Assembly (NCBI GenBank): GCA_024278775.1 | Contig: JAJRSP010000139.1 | Location: 1-9,198, forward strand | Direction of reading: 5' to 3' | DNA from: Planctomycetota bacterium | GTDB taxonomy: Bacteria > Planctomycetota > Phycisphaerae > UBA1845 | Length of the DNA stretch: 9,198 nt | Shown: piece after piece, positions 1-7,095 of the stretch | Position numbering within the stretch: the first letter of the stretch is position 1 | Layout: every line of letters begins with the position of its first letter | Translations under genes and position numbers: made by a program | The notes under the pieces: model-generated | Seen by the model: the letters and a program-made list of their open reading frames with translations, nothing else | Database searches by the model: none | Told to the model about the DNA's origin: nothing

Positions 1-629
1 CAGCGGGCGCCCCATGACGTTGGCGGTCTTGCTGATTCCGGTTTCTCAAACCCCCGCGCGGACGCGACGCGGACTGGCCAATGCCCCAACCCTGATCCCG
101 TTGGTTCAGCCCGTTTCTCGGACAGACTCCTAGCCTTAACGGCAAAGGCTGTCGTATCGGGGGCACCTGGGGCAGTCCCAAGAACACTAGGTACGCGTGG
201 CCTGCCCCCAATCTATGTACCAGGGGCTATGAGAGTCTGTACCTGATTCTTCTCCTCACCACCCCCTGCCCGTTGGGACAGGCGGAGCGTACCCTTCATA
301 TACGCTTCGTGCCCCCCTTCTTCCGCCGGAGGCTCGGTTTGCTCCTGCTAATCGACATCACGAGCGGCATGCACTCGATGTCCAATCCGCTCCCCAGCGG
401 CGGCGAGGCTCTCGTAGGTTCGTTTCCGAGCACGCCGAAGCAACGAAACCATCGTTCTGCCGTCGGTTGTCGTGGGCAATCGGCGTTCCGTGTTAGTCTT
501 ATGTTTGGCGCACACTGCAATTGATCAAACTCAAAAACCGAACGGATGACCACCGCCCCGCCAGCTCCTCGAAGTCGATCCGGGAATAACTCAACCCGAA
601 GACAGGCTCAGAATCACGCAACGAATGTC
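1..629. other. Region without a convincing gene
   Basis: No reading frame here looks like a real protein. The frame of bases 1-246 is open on the plus strand, and two minus-strand frames are also open across about 1-200. Several frames open at once points to low stop-codon density rather than coding. The ORFs at 273-524 (plus) and 296-553 (minus) overlap each other, have mixed codon use, no signal peptide and no recognisable motif. The stretch does contain short inverted repeats, listed separately. No rRNA, tRNA or T-tailed terminator was recognised. A partial C-terminus of a gene entering from the left (1-246) cannot be excluded. Confidence 0.5.
132..208. repeat. Two short inverted repeats, possible remnant of a repeat element
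   Basis: AGCCTT (132-137) and AAGGCT (145-150) form a perfect 6-bp stem with a 7-base loop. GGGGCAG (169-175) and CTGCCCC (202-208) form a 7-bp stem across 26 bases. A GGTTT/AAACC pair lies further left at 40-52. The piece GTTTCTCGGACAGACTCCTA (113-132) next to the first stem looks like dispersed repeat sequence of the kind seen in planctomycete genomes, but this is from memory and unverified. No T-run follows either stem, so neither is an obvious terminator. Confidence 0.3.
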
Positions 630-2312
630 TCACCCCGCCCGGACGCCTCGACGCAGAAGAACTGTCCCGGAAATCGCAAGCAATAGGATCGTCATCATCA
701 GCCCCCAGCGGCTTGTGGTGGGGACCACATGAGCAGACGATGGTATCATAAACTCCACCGTTCGGATGGAGTGCTCTTTAAGTGTCAAACTGATGACACC
801 TCCCGATTGCGACACACCGGCCGGCTGCCAGGTCAGCCCGTTACTACCCGTGAGAAAAGTCTCCCACACATCGGCTCGATAGTACTCCCGGCTACTGAGG
901 CTACTGATCGACACCGGTTCAGCCAACCGGATTTGTACCGCTAACGGCTGGTTCGGTTCTTTATTGATAAGAACCATACGCACGGTACCGGCGTCGCTAA
1001 TCGCGAGTGACGTCACCGTGGGAAGGCCCACGACACCAGGGAAAATGCCGACTCCCGTCGCCGCAGGCGCATCGAACGTGGGGCCGGTCACCTGGGTCGG
1101 AAGAAGGTCTCCGTGCCACATCGTTGAAAAGGCGGAAAGCACGGGAAACACCGGCCTCTGCCTTCCCGCGTCGTCGACGGCACCGAAATACCCGTTGTCT
1201 AGAAGCGACCAGAAATCAGCCGTGAGGATATCGTCACGCTGAGCGAGCATCATCAACAGATCCGCCACGTACAACGCAGAAGTGAAACTGGCGATGTATC
1301 CGTCTGACGGGCTGCTGTTCAACGTGTACAGCGCGTTGTACTCGGTAAGGGCAAAGGGAATACGTAGCCTGGGAAAGTGAGCGTCAACCTGCGCTCGAAC
1401 GGCATCGAGGTCCTGATTCACCAACCAGGAGCCGGCCACCACTTGTAGATACACGTCGTTCAACGGGGGCACGGTACCAAAGTAGAAGGGAAGGTACGCA
1501 TCGTGGAGCGCGAAGTAGTCAGGCTCAACCGTGAGCGCCGAGAGTACGTTGTCGTTGAACACGTTGTCAGGAGGAGGCAGTATTTGCGAGAGCAGGTCAC
1601 CCGAGAGCGGCACACCAAGCAGAATGGTTGGATCGGCCGCACGCATCGCCGGCACAAACGCGTTGACTCGCGTAGCGAATTCAGCGGCCGAAAGAACCAA
1701 GTCCGGACGCTCTCCGGTCAGATAGGGCTCGTTGCCGACCTCCCATAGCGGTACGGTGGGAAGAAGCCCGCCCGTCGGAGAGGGGATACGGTCGATATTG
1801 GTAGCGGTCACCCAAGAGGCCGCCTCGGCCGCACTGCCCGTAACCACATTGGCGGTAATCAGTGGCGTGGCTCCCGTGGACTGACACAATAGCAGGAACT
1901 CGGCCGGTCCGAAGTCCGCCCGCTCCAACGACCCGGTAAGAAAGTTCTCAATCATCCCGCGGTTTGTTAGCGGCCCCATAGCCACCTGCCAATGAAACAA
2001 ATCGGCGAATGAGCCACCGGGATAGCGAATCACCGTGGGCGCAAGATCGGTCAAACGGCTGAGCAGGTTCGGGTCCAGCGAGAGGGAATTGGGCAGCAGC
2101 AAACCATCGCCGCGTTGGGTCCACTCGATATTATTTCCGAGAAGAAGCCGGTTTACTGGTTTCGTGGGAGCGGACGGTCGGTTATCCACCTGCACGACAA
2201 CCGCCACGACAGCGGCGGGCGGAGCCGCCCGGAGGCATCCTACACAGGCAACAACGAATAGCCGGCAAACGGTAACGAACTGAGTGGTTATAGAAAGGCG
2301 CATATCAGTCAT
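630..2312 (-). CDS. Exported clan GH-A glycoside hydrolase, alpha-L-arabinofuranosidase-like, with C-terminal anchor tail
   Basis: A 560-residue exported enzyme that probably cleaves glycosidic bonds in plant or algal polysaccharide. Residues 12-40 form an export signal. The barrel follows: LLLGNNIEW (56-64), then RYPGGSFADLFHW (96-108), the hallmark seen in arabinofuranosidase-type enzymes. EVGNEPYL holds the likely acid/base Glu195, and ALTEYNALY the likely nucleophile Glu324. Both follow the clan GH-A pattern (NEP, then Glu on strand 7). Residues about 440-522 look like the beta-sandwich that follows such barrels. The end is VPTTSRWG (530-537), a hydrophobic helix and RR (554-555), resembling the IPTL-CTERM/PEP-CTERM class of surface-sorting tails. 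The start is chosen for GGGAG 10 bases upstream. It is divergent from the beta-helix operon and may share its control region. Substrate is unknown; a GH51/GH39/GH79-like assignment cannot be settled by eye. Confidence 0.8.
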   Translation of the reverse strand: MTDMRLSITTQFVTVCRLFVVACVGCLRAAPPAAVVAVVVQVDNRPSAPTKPVNRLLLGNNIEWTQRGDGLLLPNSLSLDPNLLSRLTDLAPTVIRYPGGSFADLFHWQVAMGPLTNRGMIENFLTGSLERADFGPAEFLLLCQSTGATPLITANVVTGSAAEAASWVTATNIDRIPSPTGGLLPTVPLWEVGNEPYLTGERPDLVLSAAEFATRVNAFVPAMRAADPTILLGVPLSGDLLSQILPPPDNVFNDNVLSALTVEPDYFALHDAYLPFYFGTVPPLNDVYLQVVAGSWLVNQDLDAVRAQVDAHFPRLRIPFALTEYNALYTLNSSPSDGYIASFTSALYVADLLMMLAQRDDILTADFWSLLDNGYFGAVDDAGRQRPVFPVLSAFSTMWHGDLLPTQVTGPTFDAPAATGVGIFPGVVGLPTVTSLAISDAGTVRMVLINKEPNQPLAVQIRLAEPVSISSLSSREYYRADVWETFLTGSNGLTWQPAGVSQSGGVISLTLKEHSIRTVEFMIPSSAHVVPTTSRWGLMMTILLLAISGTVLLRRGVRAG

Positions 2313-2322
2313 TCTACCGATA

Positions 2323-2327
2323 CTCCC
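2323..2327 (-). promoter_or_regulatory. Ribosome binding site of the glycoside hydrolase gene
   Basis: On the minus strand GGGAG lies 10 bases before the ATG at 2312-2310. It favours this ATG over the second in-frame ATG three codons later, though the second would leave the signal peptide intact. Confidence 0.5.
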
Positions 2328-2420
2328 TTCGCATCACAATCAGTTTCTACCAGGACTCCAAAGCCTCAGCCTGCATATCACCAAAACGATGGCGCGGTGT
2401 ACCTGAGACGCAAATCCCAT

Positions 2421-2472
2421 ACGGCACGGAAATCATGGGCTACGGCAACCAACGGCACCTATAATATGCCGT
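2421..2472. promoter_or_regulatory. Candidate operator/promoter: four ACGGCA half-sites around TATAAT
   Basis: In the divergent intergenic region ACGGCA occurs at 2421-2426, 2442-2447 and 2452-2457, and its reverse complement TGCCGT at 2467-2472. The three direct copies start 21 and 10 bases apart, which are whole helical turns, so they would lie on one face of the DNA. The last direct copy and the inverted copy form a 6-bp inverted repeat. It encloses TATAAT (2460-2465, plus strand) and TATTAT (2466-2461, minus strand), both matching a -10 box. No good -35 is seen at the right distance on either strand, which would fit an activator-dependent promoter. The function is inferred from the pattern alone. 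Confidence 0.45.
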
Positions 2473-2546
2473 GACCTGAGCAACCAAACGGTGTCCATGG
2501 ATGTGTCAAAAACATGGCATCTCCTCGCAGTTATCAGACTTGTGGG

Positions 2547-2576
2547 TTGTATTGATCCACTCGGCACTCCTACACT
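2547..2576 (+). promoter_or_regulatory. Weak alternative promoter of the beta-helix operon
   Basis: TTGTAT (2547-2552) and TACACT (2571-2576) are separated by 18 bases and would start transcription near 2583, about 70 bases before the ATG at 2652. The matches to the consensus hexamers are 3/6 and 4/6, so this is only a possibility beside the TATAAT at 2460. Confidence 0.2.
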
Positions 2577-2636
2577 AAGCAATGCCTGATGTGGGTGACC
2601 AATCGTCTGGTGCCCATGCAGGTGCCCCCCATACTT

Positions 2637-2641
2637 GGAGG
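2637..2641 (+). promoter_or_regulatory. Ribosome binding site that decides the start of the beta-helix gene
   Basis: GGAGG, followed by a further TGG, stands 10 bases before the ATG at 2652. The frame is open back to an earlier ATG at 2589, but that one has no such site, and it would put 21 extra residues before the signal peptide. Confidence 0.7.
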
Positions 2642-2651
2642 TGGAAAGACA

Positions 2652-3791
2652 ATGTGGCTTCGTAACCCTTCACATTTCGCATGTGGATTCATGTTCACGT
2701 TGGCAGCCTGTTCGTCCGTAGGGTTTGCGCAAATCTCGCCACCGAGTGATCCGGTTGCCCAAACCCGCCCGACGATCGTGACTGGACCGGCACCGATCAT
2801 TATCGATCAACCCGGATCGTACATTCTCGGCGGTAACGTCGTAGCAACCGGTACGGTACACGGCATCAAAATCTCAGCCAGCGACGTAACGCTGAACTTG
2901 GATGGAGCCGTGCTGGATGGTGCCCACACCGGACTGGTCGGCATCACAGTCATCGGGGTGCAGTCCAATTTGCACATTTACAACGGCACGATTACGCGGT
3001 GGTCCAGGAGCGGTATTGCAGCTACGGACGCCTCCGCAAGTCAATATGACCGTCTGCGAATCAACAACAACGGAACCGGCAACGCACATTCCGGGTTGAT
3101 CACAGGACGTGAGTGCTTGATTACCGATTGCGTGTCTTCTTCCAACGCTGGCTCCGGCATCTCCACCGGACGAACTTGCGTGGTTCAATCGTGCATCGTC
3201 TCTGGTAATGGCACGTCGGGAATGGTCGTTGGCCAAGAGAGCATCGTGCGCGACTGTACGGCACGGGGGAATACCGGAGATGGAATCAACATCGGTGCCA
3301 GGAGTGTCATCACCCATTGTTCCGCCGCAGCCAACGGCGATGGGATTATTGCTGGCGTGTCCACGATCGTCGAGCGATGTACGGTGGTCAACAACACCAA
3401 TGTGGGTGTCTCAGGCAGTGCCAACGGCGCAATCACCGAATGTGTCATCACCGGTGGCATGAAAGGGATTCTCGCTTCCTCACGCATCAGGATCGTGGCC
3501 AACAAGATTTCCAGCGTCAACGGGCCGTGCATTTACTTAGACGCCAAGTACAATTATGTGGACAGAAACGTCGTTGACAATTGCGTAAATGGAATCCAAA
3601 CGGACAGAGGAAACGCCTCACCCAGTACGGACAACCTCATCATGAATAACGTGGCTAGCAACAGCTCCGGCAACGGATCCCCCTCGGCCAGCTACGACAT
3701 CGGCCCGATCAACGCCCTCGCCCATGTCTCGTATGTACCGGGAGTAGACGGATTTTCCTCGACAGGCAACTACAACAACTTTTCACGTTAG
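2652..3791 (+). CDS. Exported right-handed parallel beta-helix repeat protein
   Basis: A 379-residue secreted protein. The signal peptide is residues 1-26, with cleavage after GFA before QISPPSDP. LAAC (17-20) also fits a lipobox, so a lipoprotein form is possible. Residues about 40-130 show the start of a NosD/pectate-lyase-like fold: DQPGSYILGGNV, IKISASDVTLNLDG and LHIYNGTITRW. Residues 153-276 hold six coils of 20-21 residues, each with xCxxxxN and a GI/GM/GV turn. The Cys residues fall at 160, 181, 202, 223, 243 and 264. Two less regular coils follow. No catalytic residues of a polysaccharide lyase are evident, so carbohydrate binding or a structural role is as likely as catalysis. It is first in an operon with the gene at 3801, which follows after 9 bases. 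Confidence 0.8.
   Translation: MWLRNPSHFACGFMFTLAACSSVGFAQISPPSDPVAQTRPTIVTGPAPIIIDQPGSYILGGNVVATGTVHGIKISASDVTLNLDGAVLDGAHTGLVGITVIGVQSNLHIYNGTITRWSRSGIAATDASASQYDRLRINNNGTGNAHSGLITGRECLITDCVSSSNAGSGISTGRTCVVQSCIVSGNGTSGMVVGQESIVRDCTARGNTGDGINIGARSVITHCSAAANGDGIIAGVSTIVERCTVVNNTNVGVSGSANGAITECVITGGMKGILASSRIRIVANKISSVNGPCIYLDAKYNYVDRNVVDNCVNGIQTDRGNASPSTDNLIMNNVASNSSGNGSPSASYDIGPINALAHVSYVPGVDGFSSTGNYNNFSR
3108..3479 (+). repeat. Six tandem beta-helix coils with a conserved cysteine
   Basis: The translated units are 21, 21, 21, 20, 20 and 21 residues long. They align as xxxxxxxCxxxxNxxxGIxxG, with the pairs DC, SC, DC, HC, RC and EC at positions 7-8. The DNA of the units has diverged, so this is an old protein repeat rather than a recent tandem duplication. 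Confidence 0.8.
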
Positions 3792-3795
3792 GAGG
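3790..3795 (+). promoter_or_regulatory. Ribosome binding site overlapping the upstream stop codon
   Basis: AGGAGG is a full Shine-Dalgarno sequence 5 bases before the GTG at 3801. It overlaps the TAG (3789-3791) of the beta-helix gene, which supports translational coupling and the GTG start. Confidence 0.8.
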
Positions 3796-3800
3796 CTTCA

Positions 3801-4463
3801 GTGAAGCGATTCATCGTCTGTTCAGCCGTCCTGGTCGTGACTCTTTCCGCAATGACGGCTTTTGCTCAGTCCAACGTGGATCCCAGCCAATCGTGGGCGT
3901 GGTCGGAAATCGGATGGACGAACTGGCGTGCCGTGGACGGGGGCGCGGATGGCGTCACGGTCCACGACACGATGTTGTCCGGACACATCTGGAGCGAAGC
4001 TGCGGGATGGATCAACCTCGGTAGTGGTACGCCGGCGGATGGCGTCCACTATGCCAATGTGGACGGGCTTGACTTTGGCGTGAATTTCGATCCGGCCACC
4101 GGAACCCTCTCGGGGTTGGCGTGGGGCGAGCAGACGGGATGGATCAGCTTTGACACGGGCACGCTGGGCAGTCTGAGTGCCACGTTCGACTTATGTGAAA
4201 ACCGCTTCCGTGGTTATGCCTGGGGTGAAGCTGTCGGATGGCTCAACCTGGATGATGCTACCCACCGCATCGCGCTCGGTCCCGTCTGCGATAGCGGTGA
4301 TCTGGTGTGCGACGGCGTCATCGCCCTACCCGACTACACTGCATTCGAATCTTTTCTTGGTGGACCCGATGTCAACGCATCATGCCCACTTTTCGATCAG
4401 GATAGCGACGGCGACATCGATCTGATTGACTTCGCGTCGGTTCAATCGAACTTCAGCGGTTAG
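3801..4463 (+). CDS. Secreted WGExxGW-repeat protein with C-terminal dockerin-like domain
   Basis: A 220-residue exported protein. The signal peptide is residues 1-22 (ends AMTAFA). Four copies of a tryptophan motif follow: WAWSEIGWTNW (32-42), IWSEAAGWINLG (63-74), LAWGEQTGWISFD (106-118) and YAWGEAVGWLNLD (139-151). The spacing suggests blades of a beta-rich domain. Residues 166-220 form a dockerin type I-like pair of calcium loops. The first (167-178, D-L-V-C-D-G) lacks the acidic or Asn residue at position 3. The second (199-210, DQDSDGDIDLID) is complete. Dockerins classically bind cohesins, but in planctomycetes such ends occur on many secreted proteins without a known cellulosome, so the partner is unknown. 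It is the second gene of the operon with the beta-helix protein. Start GTG is fixed by a strong ribosome binding site. No catalytic motif is seen. Confidence 0.8.
   Translation: MKRFIVCSAVLVVTLSAMTAFAQSNVDPSQSWAWSEIGWTNWRAVDGGADGVTVHDTMLSGHIWSEAAGWINLGSGTPADGVHYANVDGLDFGVNFDPATGTLSGLAWGEQTGWISFDTGTLGSLSATFDLCENRFRGYAWGEAVGWLNLDDATHRIALGPVCDSGDLVCDGVIALPDYTAFESFLGGPDVNASCPLFDQDSDGDIDLIDFASVQSNFSG
4296..4460 (+). other. Dockerin-like calcium-binding domain
   Basis: Two loops of the form D-x-D-x-D-G-x-I-x-x-x-D at residues 167-178 (degenerate) and 199-210 (complete) are each followed by a helix-like segment (YTAFESFLGG and FASVQSNFSG). This is the dockerin type I duplication. The domain ends the protein exactly. 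Confidence 0.7.
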
Positions 4464-4488
4464 CCTCAAACGGTCTGACTGGATCTGT

Positions 4489-7095
4489 CTATGGGCTGAG
4501 ACTGCCGTCTCGAAATGGTCGACCCGCCTGATAACCCATTCGCTGATTCGCTACGAAGTCGGCCAATCGCCCGGCGTTTGCCTCTCGGGCCAGATCAATG
4601 GCATCGCCGGCGATCTGCGCCGCGCGCTCAAACTCACCCGTCTCGGCCAGCGCGGCGGCCAACGTGGCCAGCACTACCGGGTCCTTACGCCCGGTCAGCC
4701 TGGCAGCGCGCGACGCCAGCTCGACGGCCAACGCACCGTCTCGAATGTCATCCTGCGGCGCCGTCGCCAATAGAGACGCAAGCGGTTTCAACACCGAGAG
4801 GCTGTCCGGCGCATGCTCCAAAGCGGACCGAAGCGTACGAACGGCCTCCCGTGTCTTCTTGGCGTTCAGATACAGATTCACAAGTGCTGCGACGGACTTC
4901 TCATGGGCCGGATCAATTTCCAACACACGTTGGTACGCAGACACGGCGGCATCACGATTACCGTCTCGGGCGGCCATAATCGCGAGGTTGAATCGCGCGC
5001 CTACGGCAACACCTTCGGAATCGGCTATGGCCTCGAAACATGCCCGAGCCGCTTCGACCTTACCGTTTTTGGCGTAGTCTCCACCCTTGGTCATCACGGC
5101 ACCGACCAGGGAGGGCGAGAGCGTCACGGCACGCCGCAAAAGCGGTGCCGCCTCCGACGTCTGCCCCGCACGAAGAAGTGCCGTCGCCAGATTGTACAAC
5201 CCCTCTGTGCCGTTCGGCTTGGCATCCACGGCACGCCGATAGAAACCGATAGCGGCTTTCGTATCGCCGTTCGTCTGAGAAATGATGCCGAGTTCGTTCA
5301 GCGCCAGGGCATACTCCGGCTCCGCCTCGACGGCCTGACGAAGGTGGGCCAGCGCCTTGTCGGTTTGACCAGCACGGCGCAACACCTGCCCGAGAGAGCC
5401 TTTCATCAACGCATTCGACGGATCCAGTGTTAGGGCCACCTCATAATGTGAGATCGCTTCGTCATAGCGGTCGAGCGCCACCAGGGACTTCGTCAGCAAA
5501 GACAGCGCCGAACGGTAGGTCGGGTCAAGCCTCAATGCGGCTTCCAGAGAATCAATGGCCTCACGGTCTCGCCCCGCTTCTTGATAGGCGGCACCCAACA
5601 AATAATGAAAACCCATCGACATGGGGCTGGCACGAACCGCCGCCTCCAACTGTGGAATGGCCTGTTCCGGCCGGCCGTTCTCCAACAGCTCGAACCCACG
5701 CTTCATCTGATGGTATGCATCGAGCATGTCCTTGGGGTCCGGCCTTCCGGGTGTCAAAAACTCTTGAGATTCAGGGGCGGCCCCACCGGAAAGGTAACCG
5801 AGTGATTCCAGCTCGCGACGCGACTGGGCGTCCAAGACCACGGCGTGAGATGACCCCGGGTTCATCTCGTCGTAACGAGCGACGAGCGCTTCACGCATTT
5901 GCCTGGCCACATCCGGGTATTGCTCTATCACGGAGGTCAGTTCGCCGGGATCAACTGACCGATCAAACAATTCAGGTCTCGTTGACGAAATATACTTCCA
6001 TTTCGCAGTCGTTAGCGAACGTTGCTCGGCCCATCCAAACGACCAGCTCACGTCATGCGCTTCTCCGTAACTCCCCCTGGAGGATGAGGATAACGCCGCG
6101 CCGTGGATCGCATCGGCGAGCGACAGGGAAAGTAGCCCTTCCGGCTGCGACCACCCCAATAGCGATAACACGGTCGGAAACACATCCACCACCTCAACCA
6201 CGGAGTCGATGCGTCGTCCCGGCGGGAACGAGGGGTGGACGAATACGAGCGGCACGTGGATATTGGTTTCGTAAACAAAGATCGTGTGGCCCCTCTCGCC
6301 GTGTTCGCCGAAGCCCTCCCCGTGATCCCCGACCAACACGATGAGCGTGCGACCCGTAAGCCCCTGCGCCTCAAGCCAATCCACTACGCGTTGGACCTGC
6401 GAATCCACATAGGCGATTTCATTGTCGTAGGGAGGGGCCAATGGGTTATGAACCGGTTTCGGCGCATCGTATGGATCGTGCGCGTCGTAATAATGAATCC
6501 AGGAAAAAAAGTTTCGATCCTTCACCGTGCTCAGCCAAGCCAACGCCTCCTCGGTCACTTCGCCGCCGCGACGCTCCGGGTCACTGTGCGCATGAAGCCC
6601 CTTGGACCGACCCATATCGTCGCGATAAACATCGAAGCCTCGATCCAATCCGTAACGCCTATCCAGAACGGATGATCCGATGAACGCGCCCGTGGCATAG
6701 CCGTGTTTCTTTGCTTCTGAGGCAAGCGTTGTATGATCGTCTCCGAGAGAATCTCTGGCATTCACGCGCACACCAAGCTCGCGCGGATAGCGCCCTGTCA
6801 TCATGGTGGCGTGGGACGGCAACGTGAGCGGCACCTGGGCGAACGCCTGGTCAAACTGCACCCCCCTCGCGGCCAGCGCGTCGATCGCCGGCGTCGAAGC
6901 ACTCGAATACCCATAAGACCCGATACGGTCGGCGCGTGTCGTGTCCAACGTAATGAGGACGACGTTGGTCCCTTCGGCAAGATGCCGGGACAAGCTATCC
7001 ACGTCCGGGGCCGGAGTCGATGTTTTTGGCTTACAACCGGGAGCCATCGCGATCAGACCAGCTGCGAAGGCGTACACCAAGACATTTCTTATCAT
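4489..7095 (-). CDS. Sulfatase-superfamily lipoprotein fused to TPR repeats, with Thr at the catalytic position
   Basis: An 868-residue exported protein. MIRNVLVYAFAAGLIAMAPG then Cys21 reads as a lipoprotein-type signal. Residues about 43-410 form an alkaline-phosphatase/sulfatase fold: VVLITLDTTRADRIGSYGY (metal ligand Asp51), VPLTLPSHATMMTGRYP (88-104) and LIVLVGDHGEGFGEHGERGH (Asp257-His258). In sulfatases the second motif is C/S-x-P-S-R. Here it is T-L-P-S-H, so Cys/Ser is Thr91 and Arg is His95. The formylglycine route is therefore excluded, and a Thr nucleophile as in lipoteichoic-acid synthase-type phosphotransferases is possible. Residues 458-763 are nine successive 34-residue TPR units, with about two looser ones after. 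Sulfatase-TPR fusions with a TLPSH motif are familiar in several phyla, but the substrate is unknown to me. There is no Shine-Dalgarno before the ATG; a promoter ends 6 bases upstream. Confidence 0.8.
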   Translation of the reverse strand: MIRNVLVYAFAAGLIAMAPGCKPKTSTPAPDVDSLSRHLAEGTNVVLITLDTTRADRIGSYGYSSASTPAIDALAARGVQFDQAFAQVPLTLPSHATMMTGRYPRELGVRVNARDSLGDDHTTLASEAKKHGYATGAFIGSSVLDRRYGLDRGFDVYRDDMGRSKGLHAHSDPERRGGEVTEEALAWLSTVKDRNFFSWIHYYDAHDPYDAPKPVHNPLAPPYDNEIAYVDSQVQRVVDWLEAQGLTGRTLIVLVGDHGEGFGEHGERGHTIFVYETNIHVPLVFVHPSFPPGRRIDSVVEVVDVFPTVLSLLGWSQPEGLLSLSLADAIHGAALSSSSRGSYGEAHDVSWSFGWAEQRSLTTAKWKYISSTRPELFDRSVDPGELTSVIEQYPDVARQMREALVARYDEMNPGSSHAVVLDAQSRRELESLGYLSGGAAPESQEFLTPGRPDPKDMLDAYHQMKRGFELLENGRPEQAIPQLEAAVRASPMSMGFHYLLGAAYQEAGRDREAIDSLEAALRLDPTYRSALSLLTKSLVALDRYDEAISHYEVALTLDPSNALMKGSLGQVLRRAGQTDKALAHLRQAVEAEPEYALALNELGIISQTNGDTKAAIGFYRRAVDAKPNGTEGLYNLATALLRAGQTSEAAPLLRRAVTLSPSLVGAVMTKGGDYAKNGKVEAARACFEAIADSEGVAVGARFNLAIMAARDGNRDAAVSAYQRVLEIDPAHEKSVAALVNLYLNAKKTREAVRTLRSALEHAPDSLSVLKPLASLLATAPQDDIRDGALAVELASRAARLTGRKDPVVLATLAAALAETGEFERAAQIAGDAIDLAREANAGRLADFVANQRMGYQAGRPFRDGSLSP
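4807..5724 (-). repeat. Nine gap-free 34-residue TPR units
   Basis: Residues 458-763 divide into nine consecutive units of exactly 34 residues. Most end in a proline (LRLDP, LTLDP, VEAEP, VDAKP, VTLSP, LEIDP). They carry the TPR pattern of small residues around LGxxxxxxGxxxxAIxxxxxAL. The seventh unit (662-695) is the most degenerate. Residues 764-840 add one or two looser helical pairs. Such a superhelix usually binds protein or peptide partners. Confidence 0.85.

Noticed and set aside
132..172. Possible tRNA around the stem at 132-150
   Set aside because: There is no cloverleaf, no TTCGA-type T-loop at the right distance and no matching acceptor stem in either orientation.
520..545. GAGTTTGATC on the minus strand (533-524), which resembles the start of 16S rRNA
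   Set aside because: The following bases do not read GGCTCAG or any later conserved 16S segment, so it is a chance match.
528..550. T-rich stretch after CCGTTCGG on the minus strand, as a terminator for the glycosidase gene or a neighbour
   Set aside because: The stem would be only three base pairs with a two-base loop, so no stable hairpin forms.
296..553. Minus-strand 85-residue and plus-strand 83-residue ORFs (273-524)
   Set aside because: They overlap each other almost fully, have mixed codon use, no motif and no convincing ribosome binding site.
2589..2651. Upstream ATG as start of the beta-helix protein
   Set aside because: It has no ribosome binding site and adds 21 residues before a good signal peptide. 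The GGAGG at 2637 points to the ATG at 2652.
5427..6344. A 305-residue open frame on the plus strand
   Set aside because: It lies wholly antisense to the sulfatase-TPR gene, has Arg/Pro-rich low-complexity composition and no domain. It is a shadow caused by the G+C-rich codons of the real gene, as are the other antisense frames at 4515-5433 and 8061-9017.
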